64,000 nucleotides of DNA from NCBI GenBank assembly GCA_029204225.1, contig CM055113.1, forward strand, positions 18,507,746 to 18,571,745, in the 5' to 3' direction. The translations under genes were made by a program, and so were the position numbers. The stretch is from Diphasiastrum complanatum (lineage: Eukaryota > Streptophyta > Lycopodiopsida > Lycopodiales > Lycopodiaceae). The notes beneath the pieces were generated by a model. The model saw only the letters and a program-made list of their open reading frames with translations, did no database searches and was not told the origin of the DNA. Shown piece after piece: positions 38,099 to 47,516 of this stretch. The first letter of the stretch is position 1. The number at the start of each line of letters is the position of its first letter.

Positions 38099-38690
38099 CA
38101 TCTGTTGAAAATAGAGCATTGGCCAAGGGAGAAGTCATGGCAACTCGAGCATTTGGAAAATCCGAACTGCCTACCTCCATGACCGCCTTTCCTGGAAAGA
38201 ACATTAAAGATGACGGGTTTGGAGTTGATTGGACCTGTATAAACATACTCCGCTTCTGTCCTGCTGCATAGAAACCAACATTAGTGAACCAGTTCACAGA
38301 GTAGAACCAGCACCCCTTTACGCAATCCTCTATTTCCACTTCTAGTCTTTAGCATCAACAAGATGAGAGTGATGAGGAGAATGGGTAATCTGAGATGACA
38401 GTTCCTTAAGGCTCATATTCCTGTTGGGACACAAAACAGCACCTGTGAGGAAGTGTGTGGATCTTACCATTGTAATGGAGCACAGGTGAGATGGAAGCTG
38501 AAGATCGATCAAATACTTGTCCGAAGGAAGCTGTCCTTCGCAACACATTCAAATGGCATGCATTTCCAGAAGAGAAAAAGGAGCGTCCAGCATGGCTGAC
38601 GGATGCTCGTGATAATATTGATTCAGAGGACAAACTTGAACGTGCTGCTTTAAACACATTTCTCGCACAATTTCGAAATACTGTGGACAT
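29917..38690 (-). CDS. Mitochondrial iron-sulfur cluster scaffold, NFU4/5-type, 283 aa, six exons
   Basis: Delivers [4Fe-4S] clusters to mitochondrial apoproteins such as lipoyl synthase (family knowledge). Exons (minus strand): 38690-38468, 38263-38099, 37893-37724, 32698-32595, 32413-32302, 29994-29917; sum 852 nt, all phases agree. Residues 1-75 are Arg/Ser-rich with few acidic residues, a mitochondrial presequence. The Nfu N-domain begins [19 protein letters not shown]; the C-terminal NifU domain begins [20 protein letters not shown] and has the cluster-binding CSGC at 234-237. The length equals that of Arabidopsis NFU4. The exon 4 donor GC/GTATGC was chosen over two upstream GT sites because it restores the family spacing. 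The exon 2 acceptor is a CAGCAG pair, so 282 or 283 aa are possible. Intron 3 (5.0 kb) contains the hAT element; intron 2 starts GTTCTCTCT and runs into (CT)18. The coding sequence is intact. Confidence 0.95.
31257..31352. repeat. Compound microsatellite (CT)n(TCTA)n(TA)n
   Basis: In the last NFU intron: about 31 CT units, then short TCTA units, then about ten TA units, uninterrupted. The stepwise transition suggests the three tracts evolved from one another. Confidence 0.97.
31485..31800. repeat. Dispersed AGCCAGTGAAATTGCC-like words in the NFU intron
   Basis: Variants of GCCAGTGAAATTGCC recur at least six times at irregular spacing (for example near 31493, 31515, 31632, 31692 and 31760). 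Arrangement suggests an old degenerate minisatellite or non-autonomous element. Confidence 0.5.
32892..32975. repeat. Subterminal GGTACCGC cluster of the hAT element
   Basis: Four or more GGTACC hexamers, mostly GGTACCGC, occur within about 80 bp of the left end; a shorter inverted set (GGTACCGCGGTACC) lies at 36320-36333 at the right end. Subterminal repeats of this sort usually bind hAT transposase. Confidence 0.75.
33283..36020 (-). pseudogene. hAT transposase with BED zinc finger and DUF659
   Basis: N-terminus [14 protein letters not shown], then a one-base shift into the BED finger ([20 protein letters not shown], about 35840-35925). A second shift near 35675 leads into a Ser/Pro-rich linker and the DUF659 domain (about 35120-34620) with [15 protein letters not shown] and [13 protein letters not shown] third shift near 34610 leads to [18 protein letters not shown]. 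The hAT C-terminal dimerisation segment ([20 protein letters not shown]) is at about 33850-33780. Some breaks could be introns, but the shift inside the first 30 codons and that at 35675 are best read as lesions. Probably inactive. Confidence 0.85.
33376..33567. repeat. 96-bp x2 tandem repeat in the hAT element
   Basis: Two near-identical 96-bp copies beginning GGCACATGGGCACTGTGGGT and containing GGGGGGGAGCATCACATGGG. 96 bp is 32 codons, so the frame at the transposase C-terminus is kept. Very recent or gene-converted. Confidence 0.92.
36785..36906. repeat. Tandem duplication, 61-bp unit x2
   Basis: TAGATTCTGGTTGGAGATTG followed by TTTGATAGCTTAGAGTTTG occurs at about 36799 and 36860 nearly unchanged, within NFU intron 3 beside the hAT element. 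Confidence 0.9.
37435..37476. repeat. (AT)21 microsatellite
   Basis: 42 bp of uninterrupted AT in NFU intron 3, about 250 bp downstream (in gene direction) of exon 3. Confidence 0.98.
38061..38096. repeat. (GA)18 microsatellite at an NFU splice donor
   Basis: On the coding (minus) strand intron 2 begins GTTCTCTCTCT, so the (CT)18 tract starts at about intron position +3. The donor is a weak match to GTAAGT. Confidence 0.97.
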
Positions 38691-38759
38691 GTTGTCTGCC
38701 TCGGAAGTTTTCCACCATACAAAGATTCACTCACTCTCATGCAAGTATGACGAATATGC

Positions 38760-39140
38760 TGCTGTCAATACACAAAAATTAAATCAACTGCCCAGGATAC
38801 TCCAATTTCAGAAGATGAAGCTTCAATATGCTGTTGTTAATCCAGAAAAATCAAATCATCTGCATTTGATACTCAATTTCCAGGAGGTGAAGGCTCGATT
38901 CTGCAACAGAGCAGTTGTCGATTTCAGAGCACCAACGATCAAATTACCCTAATACACAAAACTATGATTATCAGTAATCACTTCGTCTCGCTCAATCCAA
39001 TCATCTGCACTTAATACTTAATTTCCAGGAGGTAAAGGCTCGATTCTGAAACAGAGCAGTTGTCGCTTTCAGAGCACCCCAAATTACCCTAATACACAGA
39101 ACTATGCATATCAGTAATCACCTCGTCTCGCTCAATCCCA
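38760..39140. repeat. Tandem repeats upstream of the NFU start
   Basis: A unit of about 140 bp containing CAATTTCCAGGAGGTGAAGG, GAACAGAGCAGTTGTCG-like and ATTACCCTAATACACA words occurs at 38853-38996 and 38997-39140. A degenerate 72-bp relative precedes it at 38760-38830. It occupies the likely promoter or 5' UTR, 70-450 bp above the ATG; a TATATAG word near 39483 may be the TATA box. Confidence 0.8.
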
Positions 39141-39699
39141 AAAGGGCAAAATTGATAACCCTACGTCAATCATCTTGTTATTGCACAGAAAATAAGAGAG
39201 ACTGAAAGCAAAAAAGATGCTGTTCCTACTCTGTCAACAGCATCAAAACGACCAGATTACATAATGGAATAAGCGAGAAAAGCAATCATCTATGCAAAAA
39301 GAGTATGCTGTTATGGATAAAAGACGATTCGTGGATCGTTATTGTGAAAGATCCAAAGGTGATGGAAGGAGCAACAAACCCTAATTTCTGACAACCGTCA
39401 ATAATCCCTCAGCAAGACTGTTTGATCGATACTTCAGTAATAACTCTCAAATAAAAGAGCCACCACTATATACATACACATATATAGCAGTACCAAAGAT
39501 CAGCACCTCTTGTTGGGGTCTTGTTGGGATCTTGGGGCATGCTACTTGGCACTCAAAGGGTACGAGTCAAAAAAATCTTGAAGAGATTATCGACCAGCTT
39601 CTCAACTCTTACTTAGCATCGGTATGGAGGCCCCTCGGCTCCACGTTTCACTCCCATTTCAAAAATCAAGTATGATTATTTTAAGGGAACTATTTTAAA

Positions 39700-40689
39700 T
39701 GATGTAGACAAAACCAACTATGTTCAAGGATGTACTGAATTATATACGATTGTGTGATCCATGCCAGAGATCTAAAAAGCCAACAAAAACAATGAATTGG
39801 CTGTTGACGCCAATCCTACCTCTTGCACCATTTGAAAAGTGGGGGATTGACTTTGTCGGTCCAAGCAAGACCGTGACTCGACACACTAAGTGTCATTATA
39901 TTTTGGTTGCGACGGATTATGCCACAAAAGAACGTAGAAGCAGAAGCGACAAAATGAAATGATGCAAAAACTGTCGTAGCGTTCTTATTCAAATCTATAA
40001 TCACAAGATATGGTTGTCCTCTCGAATTAGTTAGTGACCATGGTACACATTTTTTAAATGACACGATACGGCTGTTGACAATGTATTTTCTGATTAAACA
40101 CAGAAAGACAACCCCTTATAATCGAAAAGCAAATGGGTTAACTGAGAGAGCAAATGAAATACTTTGCAAGATCCTGAATAAGATTACTATTGCACATGCG
40201 ATTGAATGGGATCAAAAATTACATTCAGTTCTTTGGGCATATCGAAACACAGAGAAGATCACGATGAAGCAAGCACCATATCTTCTTACTTATGGTATGC
40301 ATCCTATCTTACCTATTGAATTCGAGGTGCCAACTTTTCGAATACAAGCCCAACGAACAAATGCAGAAAATATTAATGAAAGGTTCATGACTATTGAAGA
40401 ATTATTTGAAGCTCGTTCCAATTCACAAAAACTTACGGAGCAAATCCAGGAACAACAAAAGAAAAAGTATGATAGTCGTATCAAGAAAAGTGATCTTAAA
40501 GCTGATGACTTTGCGCTGATCTATGATAGTCGACATCAGAAGTTCCCTGGAAAGCTTCATATGAGATGGCTCGGACCTTATAAAGTTATTGAGGTGTTCG
40601 AGGATGGTTCTATTCAACTTCAATCACTTGAAGGCGAACTATTACCGACTCGAATTAATGGGTTCAGGCTCAAGAAATATTATCTTTGA
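39700..40689 (+). pseudogene. Ty3/gypsy integrase
   Basis: Starts in the zinc-binding region (YIRLCDPCQRSKKPT), then the first catalytic Asp in KWGIDFVGPSK. After VATDYATK the sequence deviates from the usual KWVEA and a stop follows. The second Asp is in LVSDHGTHFLNDT in another frame near 40025, and the third acidic residue in KANGLTERANEIL. The frame 40075-40689 then continues intact through YRNTEKITMKQAPYLLTYG and MRWLGPYKVIEVFEDGSIQL to the stop. Integrase following the RT position and the YxxxxxTxxxxxPxxLxYG motif identify Ty3/gypsy. Confidence 0.92.
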
Positions 40690-40799
40690 TTAAACATTCT
40701 AATCATTAAGAATCATTTGATGTCTCATTCGTGAAACACAAAGGGTTTGATGATATTTCATGAATAAGGCAAAAATCAATAGTTATGCCTTCAGAAACC

Positions 40800-40925
40800 A
40801 TTCTCAACCAAATCTTTCTAGGATCATTCTAGAATCTTTCTAGGCTCATTCCAAAATCTTTTGAGAATCTTTCAAAAATCTTTTCTAGAATATTTTCTAA
40901 AATCTTTCGAGAATCTCTCGATGGA
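40800..40925. repeat. AGAATCTTTC minisatellite
   Basis: About ten degenerate 11-20 bp copies of (A)GAATCTTTCTAG between the integrase stop and the unidentified frame of the Ty3 element. Confidence 0.75.
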
Positions 40926-41153
40926 CTTTTTGTATCCATCTATTAAAGATGATGGCCACGCGGGTCATCATTATTCACGTGTGTTTACGACTACACGTAA
41001 AAATGGAGTCATCATAATTTATTATTATTTATTTTCTTTTCACAAACGGTCTTACCACATTTAGGACTGTGATGGAAGGGGTGGAAGTGGTAGCAAGTGG
41101 TGTCTGTAGGGGTAGAGAGGCGGGGGGTGGAGACGTAGTTGTCTGGCTGAAAG

Positions 41154-41987
41154 TTGTCTCCACAGCCTTTTAACATTGAATTACAATGGCGTGTGGATTA
41201 CATGATGCTATCAGGCACAGTAGGCATCGCCTTCGACGACTGGAAATCACCTTGGAAAAAGGACGACTTTATTTGGTTATGGGCCCAATCAACTATCGAG
41301 CAGAAAGGATGTCTCTGCTGGGGCATAATTCAAGGAAAATTAAAAGTTGAACCTTTCGGATCAGTCGAGCTATACATAGGTTCTTCTTCTATGTATGCCT
41401 TAGAGTACATTCGCATTAAAGAATACCAGTTTTTGTGAAACGAAGACAATAAGCGACAATTTTGGAAGTGAAAGTCGCAGTTCCAACTTTATAAACCAAA
41501 AGACATTGCGGATATGGGCACTTTTGATGATGCGGGTCTGCTCATCAATATAAATATGGCATATCCAGAGCTCTTCAGTATTTACGTTGATTGGGAGCAA
41601 AATTTAGCTGATTACTTTGCAGAAATTTGGCACAATCTGCAAGATCGACGAAAGTCAATTCCGTTACAAACCCTTTTGTACATATTCTTTCTGGCGGTTC
41701 GACAGTTTTGTAGCAAAAACTTTATTTTTTGTATAGAATCTATATGTTACTTTTATAAAATTTTTAGCTCGCTTTAGTAAAGAAAGTACAAGTCGAAGTG
41801 ATTCAGACGAAGATGAGAAATTAACTCAGGAGCTGTTCGATGGAACATTGCTCTCTATTAAGCTCGAAGAATTCGGCAACCTACCAGTTGGCCGATATAC
41901 ACAATCAAAGGAAACGTTGATGTTGTTCGAGGCTCAACAAAATTTGGAGTTAGCACAAAGATTACATGTAGAATTGAATTCATCATA
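41154..41987 (+). pseudogene. Unidentified frame between Ty3 integrase and 3' LTR
   Basis: One frame runs from 41154 to about 41680, broken only by TGA at 41436 and 41472, and includes LQWRVDYMMLSGTVGIAF, KKDDFIWLWAQSTIEQKG, FGSVELYIGSS and LADYFAEIWHNLQDRRKSI. A possible intron (GTACAT...TTTTTAG, about 41677-41767) would join it to FSKESTSRSDSDEDEKLT and to a tail ending at 41987. I do not recognise the protein. Its place, after integrase and before the polypurine tract, is where plant retroelements carry extra or env-like frames; I see no signal peptide, so an envelope role is not supported. Confidence 0.5.
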
Positions 41988-42303
41988 AATATTCATTCTT
42001 GCCTATGTAATAGTGATGTTTCTATGTGATGCTGAATTCTGATCTTTGAAGTTTTGACGGCGTTTTGAAGTTCAATTTCTGTTCTAATAAATATTTCAAA
42101 GATCACCTCAAATCAATCTACTTAGTTCAAAAAACAGCAAGTCACATATTCAACAAAACAGAAGAAATATCTCAAATGAAGTATTTAAAGGAAGGAACAT
42201 ATGAAGGAATATCTTTTGACGTTAACGAATATATAAAGAACCAAACGAATCACAAATGATCCTCAAATTGAAGATTATATGTTCACGAGGACATTTCACA
42301 TTT

Positions 42304-42314
42304 GAGGAGGGGGA
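42304..42314 (+). promoter_or_regulatory. Polypurine tract of the Ty3 element
   Basis: GAGGAGGGGGA two bases before the putative LTR start TGTGATG. This is the usual primer for plus-strand DNA synthesis and fixes the LTR position and orientation. Confidence 0.8.
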
Positions 42315-42316
42315 TA

Positions 42317-42958
42317 TGTGATGCCACGAATTTGCTAAATAACGAATATCAACCTAAATATGGCATGATATAGTATGAAGATATGAGCTGGATAAATATA
42401 AATCATGAAGAGGCCTATATCATTTTTCGAGAATATAACTCCTAAAGACTTGTCTTGTATTTAAGGACAAGATCTCCAGAAGTTAGACACTGCCTTGGAT
42501 AACTTTTATTAGGTCATCTACGCAAAATGACTAAATATGAATCGACATATTAAACTAGAGTAATTTAAACTCTTAGTTAAATATACCTCTCACGGTGATA
42601 GAACTGTATGTATACATCTAAGATGGCAGTCCCTGTCTGAGGAATTGAGTCATTGATCTGTGTTCTTGTTTGTACAAATAAACATAAGTCTCTAACATAC
42701 TCTAAAACTATTCGTGTTCTTTAACCATAATCTGGACTTAAGTTGACTTCTGTCTAGAAATGAACAATTCGCAAATAAGATTAACTAATAGTCTGTTCGT
42801 ACTGAAATACATCGAACATCTCTCGAATCTCTGACGACAACTTAATCAGTCGGAGTGTAGTACTTTTGTACTACTTTGATAACATCTCACCTGCAAAACG
42901 CTTGTCATTCGATTCGATAGAGGCAAGACTGTTGTTCTGAAATTATTATTACTACACA
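42317..42958 (+). repeat. 3' LTR of the Ty3 element
   Basis: Begins TGTGATGCCACGAATTTGC. The end is uncertain; ACTACACA at 42951-42958 is a plausible CA terminus. It contains AATAAAC near 42677 as a possible poly(A) signal. The partner LTR is absent, so ends could not be confirmed by comparison. Confidence 0.55.
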
Positions 42959-43061
42959 CCCCCAATACAAGTAATATTGGTTACTTTTTAAATGTCAACC
43001 AAAATAACTCTCGATTCCACTTCATTCGAAATAAGTTAAAGTTGTACCAAATATTTAACTT

Positions 43062-44640
43062 TCAAGCGCTATCCTCTTGGGGTTCCACATTAATTACTAC
43101 AAAATCTATAATAACTCTGTTTGTATAGCACGACAATACCTTGTTCTTAGCAGAAGTTTGAAAACTCCTTGCTCTTGTATTCACTTCCATTGTCAGATTT
43201 GATGGTCTGCACTTTCTTCGAGGTATGTCTCTGCGCGAATGCCACGAACTTCTTGAAAGAGTCAAACACTTCGGATTTTTTTCTTAAATAATAGATCGTC
43301 ATCATCCGGCTGTAATCATCAATGAATTTCAAGAAGTACCTTGATCCCAAGAGCAAATTGACTTTCATCGGCCCACAGACATCTGAATGGATGAGCTCAA
43401 GGACTCCCTTGGCTCTCTTTCCTTCATGTATAAATGGACTTTGATGTTGTTTGCCCTTTTGGCAGGCTTCATAGAAGTCGGTGTCTGGTCTTCAGACATC
43501 TGAATGGATGAGCTCAAGGACTCCCTTGGCTCTCCTTCCTTCATGTATAAATGGACTTTAATGTTGTTTGCCCTTTTGGCAGGCTTCATAGAAGTCGGTG
43601 TCTGGATATCTTCAGACCTGTCACAATGTCTTTTATGCTCATCTCATTGAGGCTTCTATGTTCAGATGATACATTCTTCTGTGCCAAAATTGATCTTCAT
43701 TCTCTAATGCATTCACTATGCTATCAGAACTATTGATAATCTTTGTCTGATATAGGTTACCTTCTCTGGATCCGATAGTCAGCAGTTTATTTGAACTTTG
43801 TTCGATCATCCGGCATGTACTGCCATCAAACAGGACTCGAATTTCGAGACCTGTCATCTTCAAGACTGATAGTTGGTTTCTTCTCAGTGAGGGTACATAG
43901 AGTGCTCCTGGCAACTTAGCTTGTCCCGACAGTGTTCGTAGCTGTAGAATCTCGATGCCTTTCACATCGTGTTTGCTCTCATCGCCTAGAATTGCTGCTT
44001 TGTTGTTGTCGAGTTCTCTGTAGTTGATCAGTATTTTCTTGTTGCAAGTAATGTGTGAGGTTGCTCCTGAGTTGATGACTATTTCGTAGTCTCGCTTTGT
44101 GTAGCTTGTTGAAGCCTCATCGAATATTGTGAAGGCTTTGTCGCTCTTGTCAGCATCCCTCAATGACTCTGTAACATTTGCTTTCTCAGCTTTGTTTTTT
44201 CTTTTCGGGTTGAATCTGCAATCGTATGCAAAGTGTCCTTTCTTCTTGTAGTGCATGCAAGGTATTGTCGGGTTAAACCAGCATTTGTTGGCTGTGTGTC
44301 CCAGCTTGTGACAGTGAACACATGAGGAGGTTTCTTGGTTGTTGTTGCCTTTGCTTAAAGACTTTGGATTCGCCTTGTCGAATCTGGACTTGTTTTTGTT
44401 CTTCTTATTTTCCTAGCCTTCTCCTGGTCACTGCTTCCTTCTCCTTCATCTCTCATCAGTGATAAGACTGACAGCTTGTTCTGATAAGCTCAAAATGAGC
44501 ATTCTTAGTGGCTGAAAGGACGTCGGCAGTGATTTCATGAAGTGCATCAACTGTTGTGCTACTGGGACCTGGTGCTCCTGTCCAGATGCAACAAGTTGAG
44601 CGAAGATCATTATGATCTTCTCAATGTGCTGATCTAACTG
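43062..44640 (-). pseudogene. Copia E gag-protease-integrase fragment
   Basis: Minus strand: two CCHC knuckles (CVHCHKLGHTANKC, then CMHYKKKGHFAYDC in which the second Cys is Tyr), the protease motif VINSGATSHIT with Asn for the catalytic Asp, LYVPSLRRNQLSVLKM, a pre-integrase WHRRMYHLN segment and integrase FLKFIDDYSRMMTIYYL with IKSDNGSEYKS holding the second catalytic Asp. The element stops near 43062; RT and LTRs are missing. The double-knuckle design links it loosely to copia A. A 117-bp duplication lies in integrase. Confidence 0.9.
43381..43614 (-). repeat. 117-bp x2 duplication in copia E integrase
   Basis: Two adjacent copies (start 43381 and 43498) encode the same 39-residue stretch beginning KPAKRANNIKVHLYMKE in the same frame, with few differences. 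It duplicates the linker between the zinc-binding and catalytic parts. Confidence 0.92.
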
Positions 44641-45015
44641 ATTTTTGTGAAAGATTTCAGATCCTTAAGATCCAATTTACTTGAATGATCTTTGGTTAGA
44701 AAGAGAAATACACTACCAATTTCACCAATGTAGAAAAATCAGCATCTACACACAATTTGAGATGCAAACACTAATAGAACTTGATCAAACTTGAATGAAA
44801 TGACTATGTACTATTGTTGTCCGTACAAACCAGCAAGCTACTGTATTTCACACGTGTGGATCCAAAAATAACAAATATCGATCATTCTACACATAGAATT
44901 GCAAGCAATCACCAAGATAGTGCACCAATGGATAGTAGAGCCCAAGAGAACCATGTATAAGCATGAAATGAGATAGAGAAGAGAGAAGATGACTCTCTCC
45001 ACGAGTTACATCCTT
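44641..45015. other. Non-coding junction between copia E and F
   Basis: No protein. Contains TTCACACGTGTGGA and other words like those in the LTR-like tracts at 530-960 and 26160-27100, so it may be a small LTR remnant. Ends not definable. Confidence 0.35.
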
Positions 45016-45620
45016 TTATAACAGAATTGAGATGTTGATGTAGATCCACTCTTGCTTGAAGCCTAAACTCCTCATTCACCAAAATCTCTTGCAAATCCAC
45101 AATGCTTGGCAAAGTCTTCAAGAATAGCATGATTATCCAACAAACCATTAAGAATAACTTGAAAAAGTTCTCCTTCCTTAATGCTCTCATCAATGCATGC
45201 AAGCTCATCATTAAATGCTTTAACTCTTAATACAAAAGCATGAGCACTCTCTTCCTTCTTTTGCAAACTTTGAGGGATTTGTCTTATTAGAGTCAACACT
45301 CTAGATGTTGACTTGGATTTATAAAGCTTCTTTAATGAATCCCAAGCCTCTTATGATGAGAGGCTTGGGATTCATTACCAACTTCTTTGAGAAGTTCATT
45401 GGTAATATTCATCTTTATCATGTGTAGAGAGCTCTTTTAGCTCTCTTGGCATACCTCACTTGATCGTGAGGTGCTTGAGGCCTCTCCTCCACACCTGCAA
45501 CAATCTCCATCAACTCATTCATCTCCAATAAGGACTCCATCCTCACCTTCCAAGTAGAATAGTTGATTGAGGTAAAGCCTATCATTGCTCTCCAACATAA
45601 AGCCTCCACTTGTAGTCATG
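45016..45620 (-). pseudogene. Copia F gag fragment
   Basis: Minus strand: INYSTWKVRMESLLEMNELM, then LTLIRQIPQSLQKKEESAHA, FVLRVKAFNDELACIDESIK and PSIVDLQEILVNEEFRLQ in shifted frames. These match the UBN2-type gag of copia G in order and spacing. The segment is interrupted by a perfect inverted repeat at 45334-45376 and by frameshifts. No zinc knuckle, protease or LTR is attached. Confidence 0.85.
45334..45376. repeat. Perfect 18-bp inverted repeat, 7-nt loop
   Basis: AATGAATCCCAAGCCTCT, loop TATGATG, then the exact reverse complement. One arm is normal gag coding sequence (minus-strand AWDSL context); the other is an inverted copy that disrupts the frame. Confidence 0.97.
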
Positions 45621-45639
45621 TTGAAGTGACCTGATCTTC

Positions 45640-46225
45640 TCCTTTCAACCTATTCCAATGCTCAAATCACTCTTTTGAATGACAACAAAAGTATTCAAAA
45701 AGAAATCTCAAAGATATGGAAACGCTCAATTTTCTTCTAGCACTATTACTAACAAATCAACACATAGATTGAAGAATTCTTGCTCAACCTATGATCTACA
45801 CACAATCTAATGATCCACAATCTTGATCAACCTATGATCCACACACAATCTAATGAATCTTGCCACTTTTAAGATCAAAACACACTCTATTAAAGTCCAT
45901 CAACTTGAAAAAAATAGAGATCCAGTTGAAATTAGGGTTTTGACAAAATCACAAAAAAGTATCTTCCAATTTCTACATGCAATTGCAAAAATCTTGATAT
46001 AGAATCTTGTAGCCTCCAATGAAATGTTCCTAATGCATTTAATTGGCTAAATCTAGTAAGACACATGTGAAATAGGCCTACTTCAAGTTCATAAACCTAA
46101 ATTGAGTTTTGACCTACAAAAGATCAATTCTACACATGCAAAATTCTTGATTTTTGAGTAGAAACTATTCTAGCATGTCTAGAGATAGAAGCTCCACCAA
46201 ATCTTTGCTGAATGTGGCTATATAT
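45640..46225. other. Non-coding, probable copia F leader
   Basis: No protein. Contains a 45-bp imperfect duplication (TCAACCTATGATCTACACAC near 45796, TCAACCTATGATCCACACAC near 45828). No primer binding site found. Confidence 0.4.
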
Positions 46226-46229
46226 ATCT

Positions 46230-46450
46230 ACAAATTTAAGATTGCTTGTATGTCTTATTTAAGTTTCAATTTTGATGTTTGATCTTGATGTCTTATTTAA
46301 GTTTCATTTTGGATATGATGTTTTAAATTTAGATTTTAGAAATAATGTTCAATTTTCATGTCTTATTTAAGTTTCAATTTGAATATGATGTTTGATTTGG
46401 ATGTCTTATTTAATTTTCAATTTGGTTATGATGTTCAGTATTTAGGATTT
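46230..46450. repeat. Degenerate minisatellite, TGTCTTATTTAAGTTTCAAT unit
   Basis: At least four copies of a 40-50 bp unit built on TGTCTTATTTAAGTTTCAAT and TTTGATATGATGTTT-like words, with variable spacing. Confidence 0.8.
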
Positions 46451-46559
46451 AATAAATGTTGGGCGGGTATATAGGATCACGGTTGGTATCAATAATGGGT
46501 ATCAATATGATATCACAAAACCTATTCAATTGGTATATGAATTAGTGATACCGGACAAA

Positions 46560-47516
46560 TGGAGGCCATATAAAAAAATAGCACGTGGAACTTGGTTGAG
46601 CTTCTATCACTTGCAAATGGATTTATAAGATCAAATATGGAGCAGGGCAACTCAACAAGTACAAAGCACGGTTGGTTGCGAGAGGATTTGAGCAGCAGAA
46701 AGGCATTGATTTTGAGAAAACCTTCGCACCCGTAGCTAAGATGGTAACTATACGTTCTATCATTGCTATTTCTACTTTCCATGGTTGGAAGATCCAACAA
46801 ATAGACGTTAAATCTGCTTTTCTTAATGGAGTGCTGAATGAAGAGGTGTATTTAGTACAACCTCAAGGATTTGTTGAGCCAGGGAGAGAGCATCTTGTTT
46901 GTGAGCTCAACAAAGCTATCTATGGATTGAAGCAAGCACCAGGGGCGTGGTACTCTTGCATTGATGAACACTTCAAGCGAAGGAAAATGGTAAAGAGTAA
47001 GGCTGATCCTAATCTTTAAATTCTAAAGCAAGATTCAGATATAGTGTTCATTGTTTTGTCGTGGATGATCTGATTATTACAAGAAGTAATGAGAGCTTCA
47101 TTAATGAAATCAAATCAGATCTTTCCAATGCCTTTGACATGAGCGATCTAGGATTGATGCACTATTGTCTTGGCATTGCAGTATAGCAAAAGGAAGAGGT
47201 TGTCTTTCTTACACAAAGCAAGTATGCACAAGATTTGCTTTATAAGCTCAATATGTAGGATTGTAAGCCTTTGAGTACACCGATGGATGTCAACATGAAG
47301 CTTACTGCATATGATGAATCTGAAAAAGTAGATGCTTACTTGTATAGGCAGCTCCTGGGTAGTTTGATCTATTTGACACGCACACGACCTGATATTTCTT
47401 ATGTTGTTGGTGTTGTTAGTCAATTTATGCAAAATCCTAGTCAAGCACATTGGAAGTCTGCTAAACCTATTCTCAGGTACATTCAGCGGACGTTGAATTT
47501 TGGTTTGAAGTATGAT
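46560..47516 (+). pseudogene. Copia lineage C1 RT-RNase H fragment
   Basis: Plus strand: LVARGFEQQKGIDFEKTFAP, WKIQQIDVKSAFLNGVLNEE, AIYGLKQAPGAWY, then a VDDLIITRSN box in a shifted frame near 47060, and RQLLGSLIYLTRTRPDISYV. It ends in the middle of the RT-RNase H connection (RYIQRTLNFGLKYD). The motif set (LNGVLNEEVYL, LTRTRPDI) is a different copia lineage from A/B/C. Stops and frameshifts are present. Confidence 0.92.

Larger units (their letters stand above)
39680..42958 (+). mobile_element. 3' half of a Ty3/gypsy retrotransposon
   Basis: Plus strand: integrase (39700-40689), a non-coding stretch with AGAATCTTTC repeats, an unidentified reading frame (41154-41987), a polypurine tract (42304-42314) and a 3' LTR (42317-42958). 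RT, RNase H, gag and the 5' LTR are missing; the truncated left end lies about 1 kb upstream of the NFU ATG. Confidence 0.8.

Noticed and set aside
38491-38952. 153-codon plus-strand frame opposite NFU exon 1
   Set aside because: Antisense shadow of the NFU presequence exon and upstream tandem repeats; the minus-strand model is supported by family and splice sites.
41154-41987. Envelope protein for the Ty3 element
   Set aside because: The position fits, but I see no signal peptide, membrane segment or known env motif; kept as unidentified.
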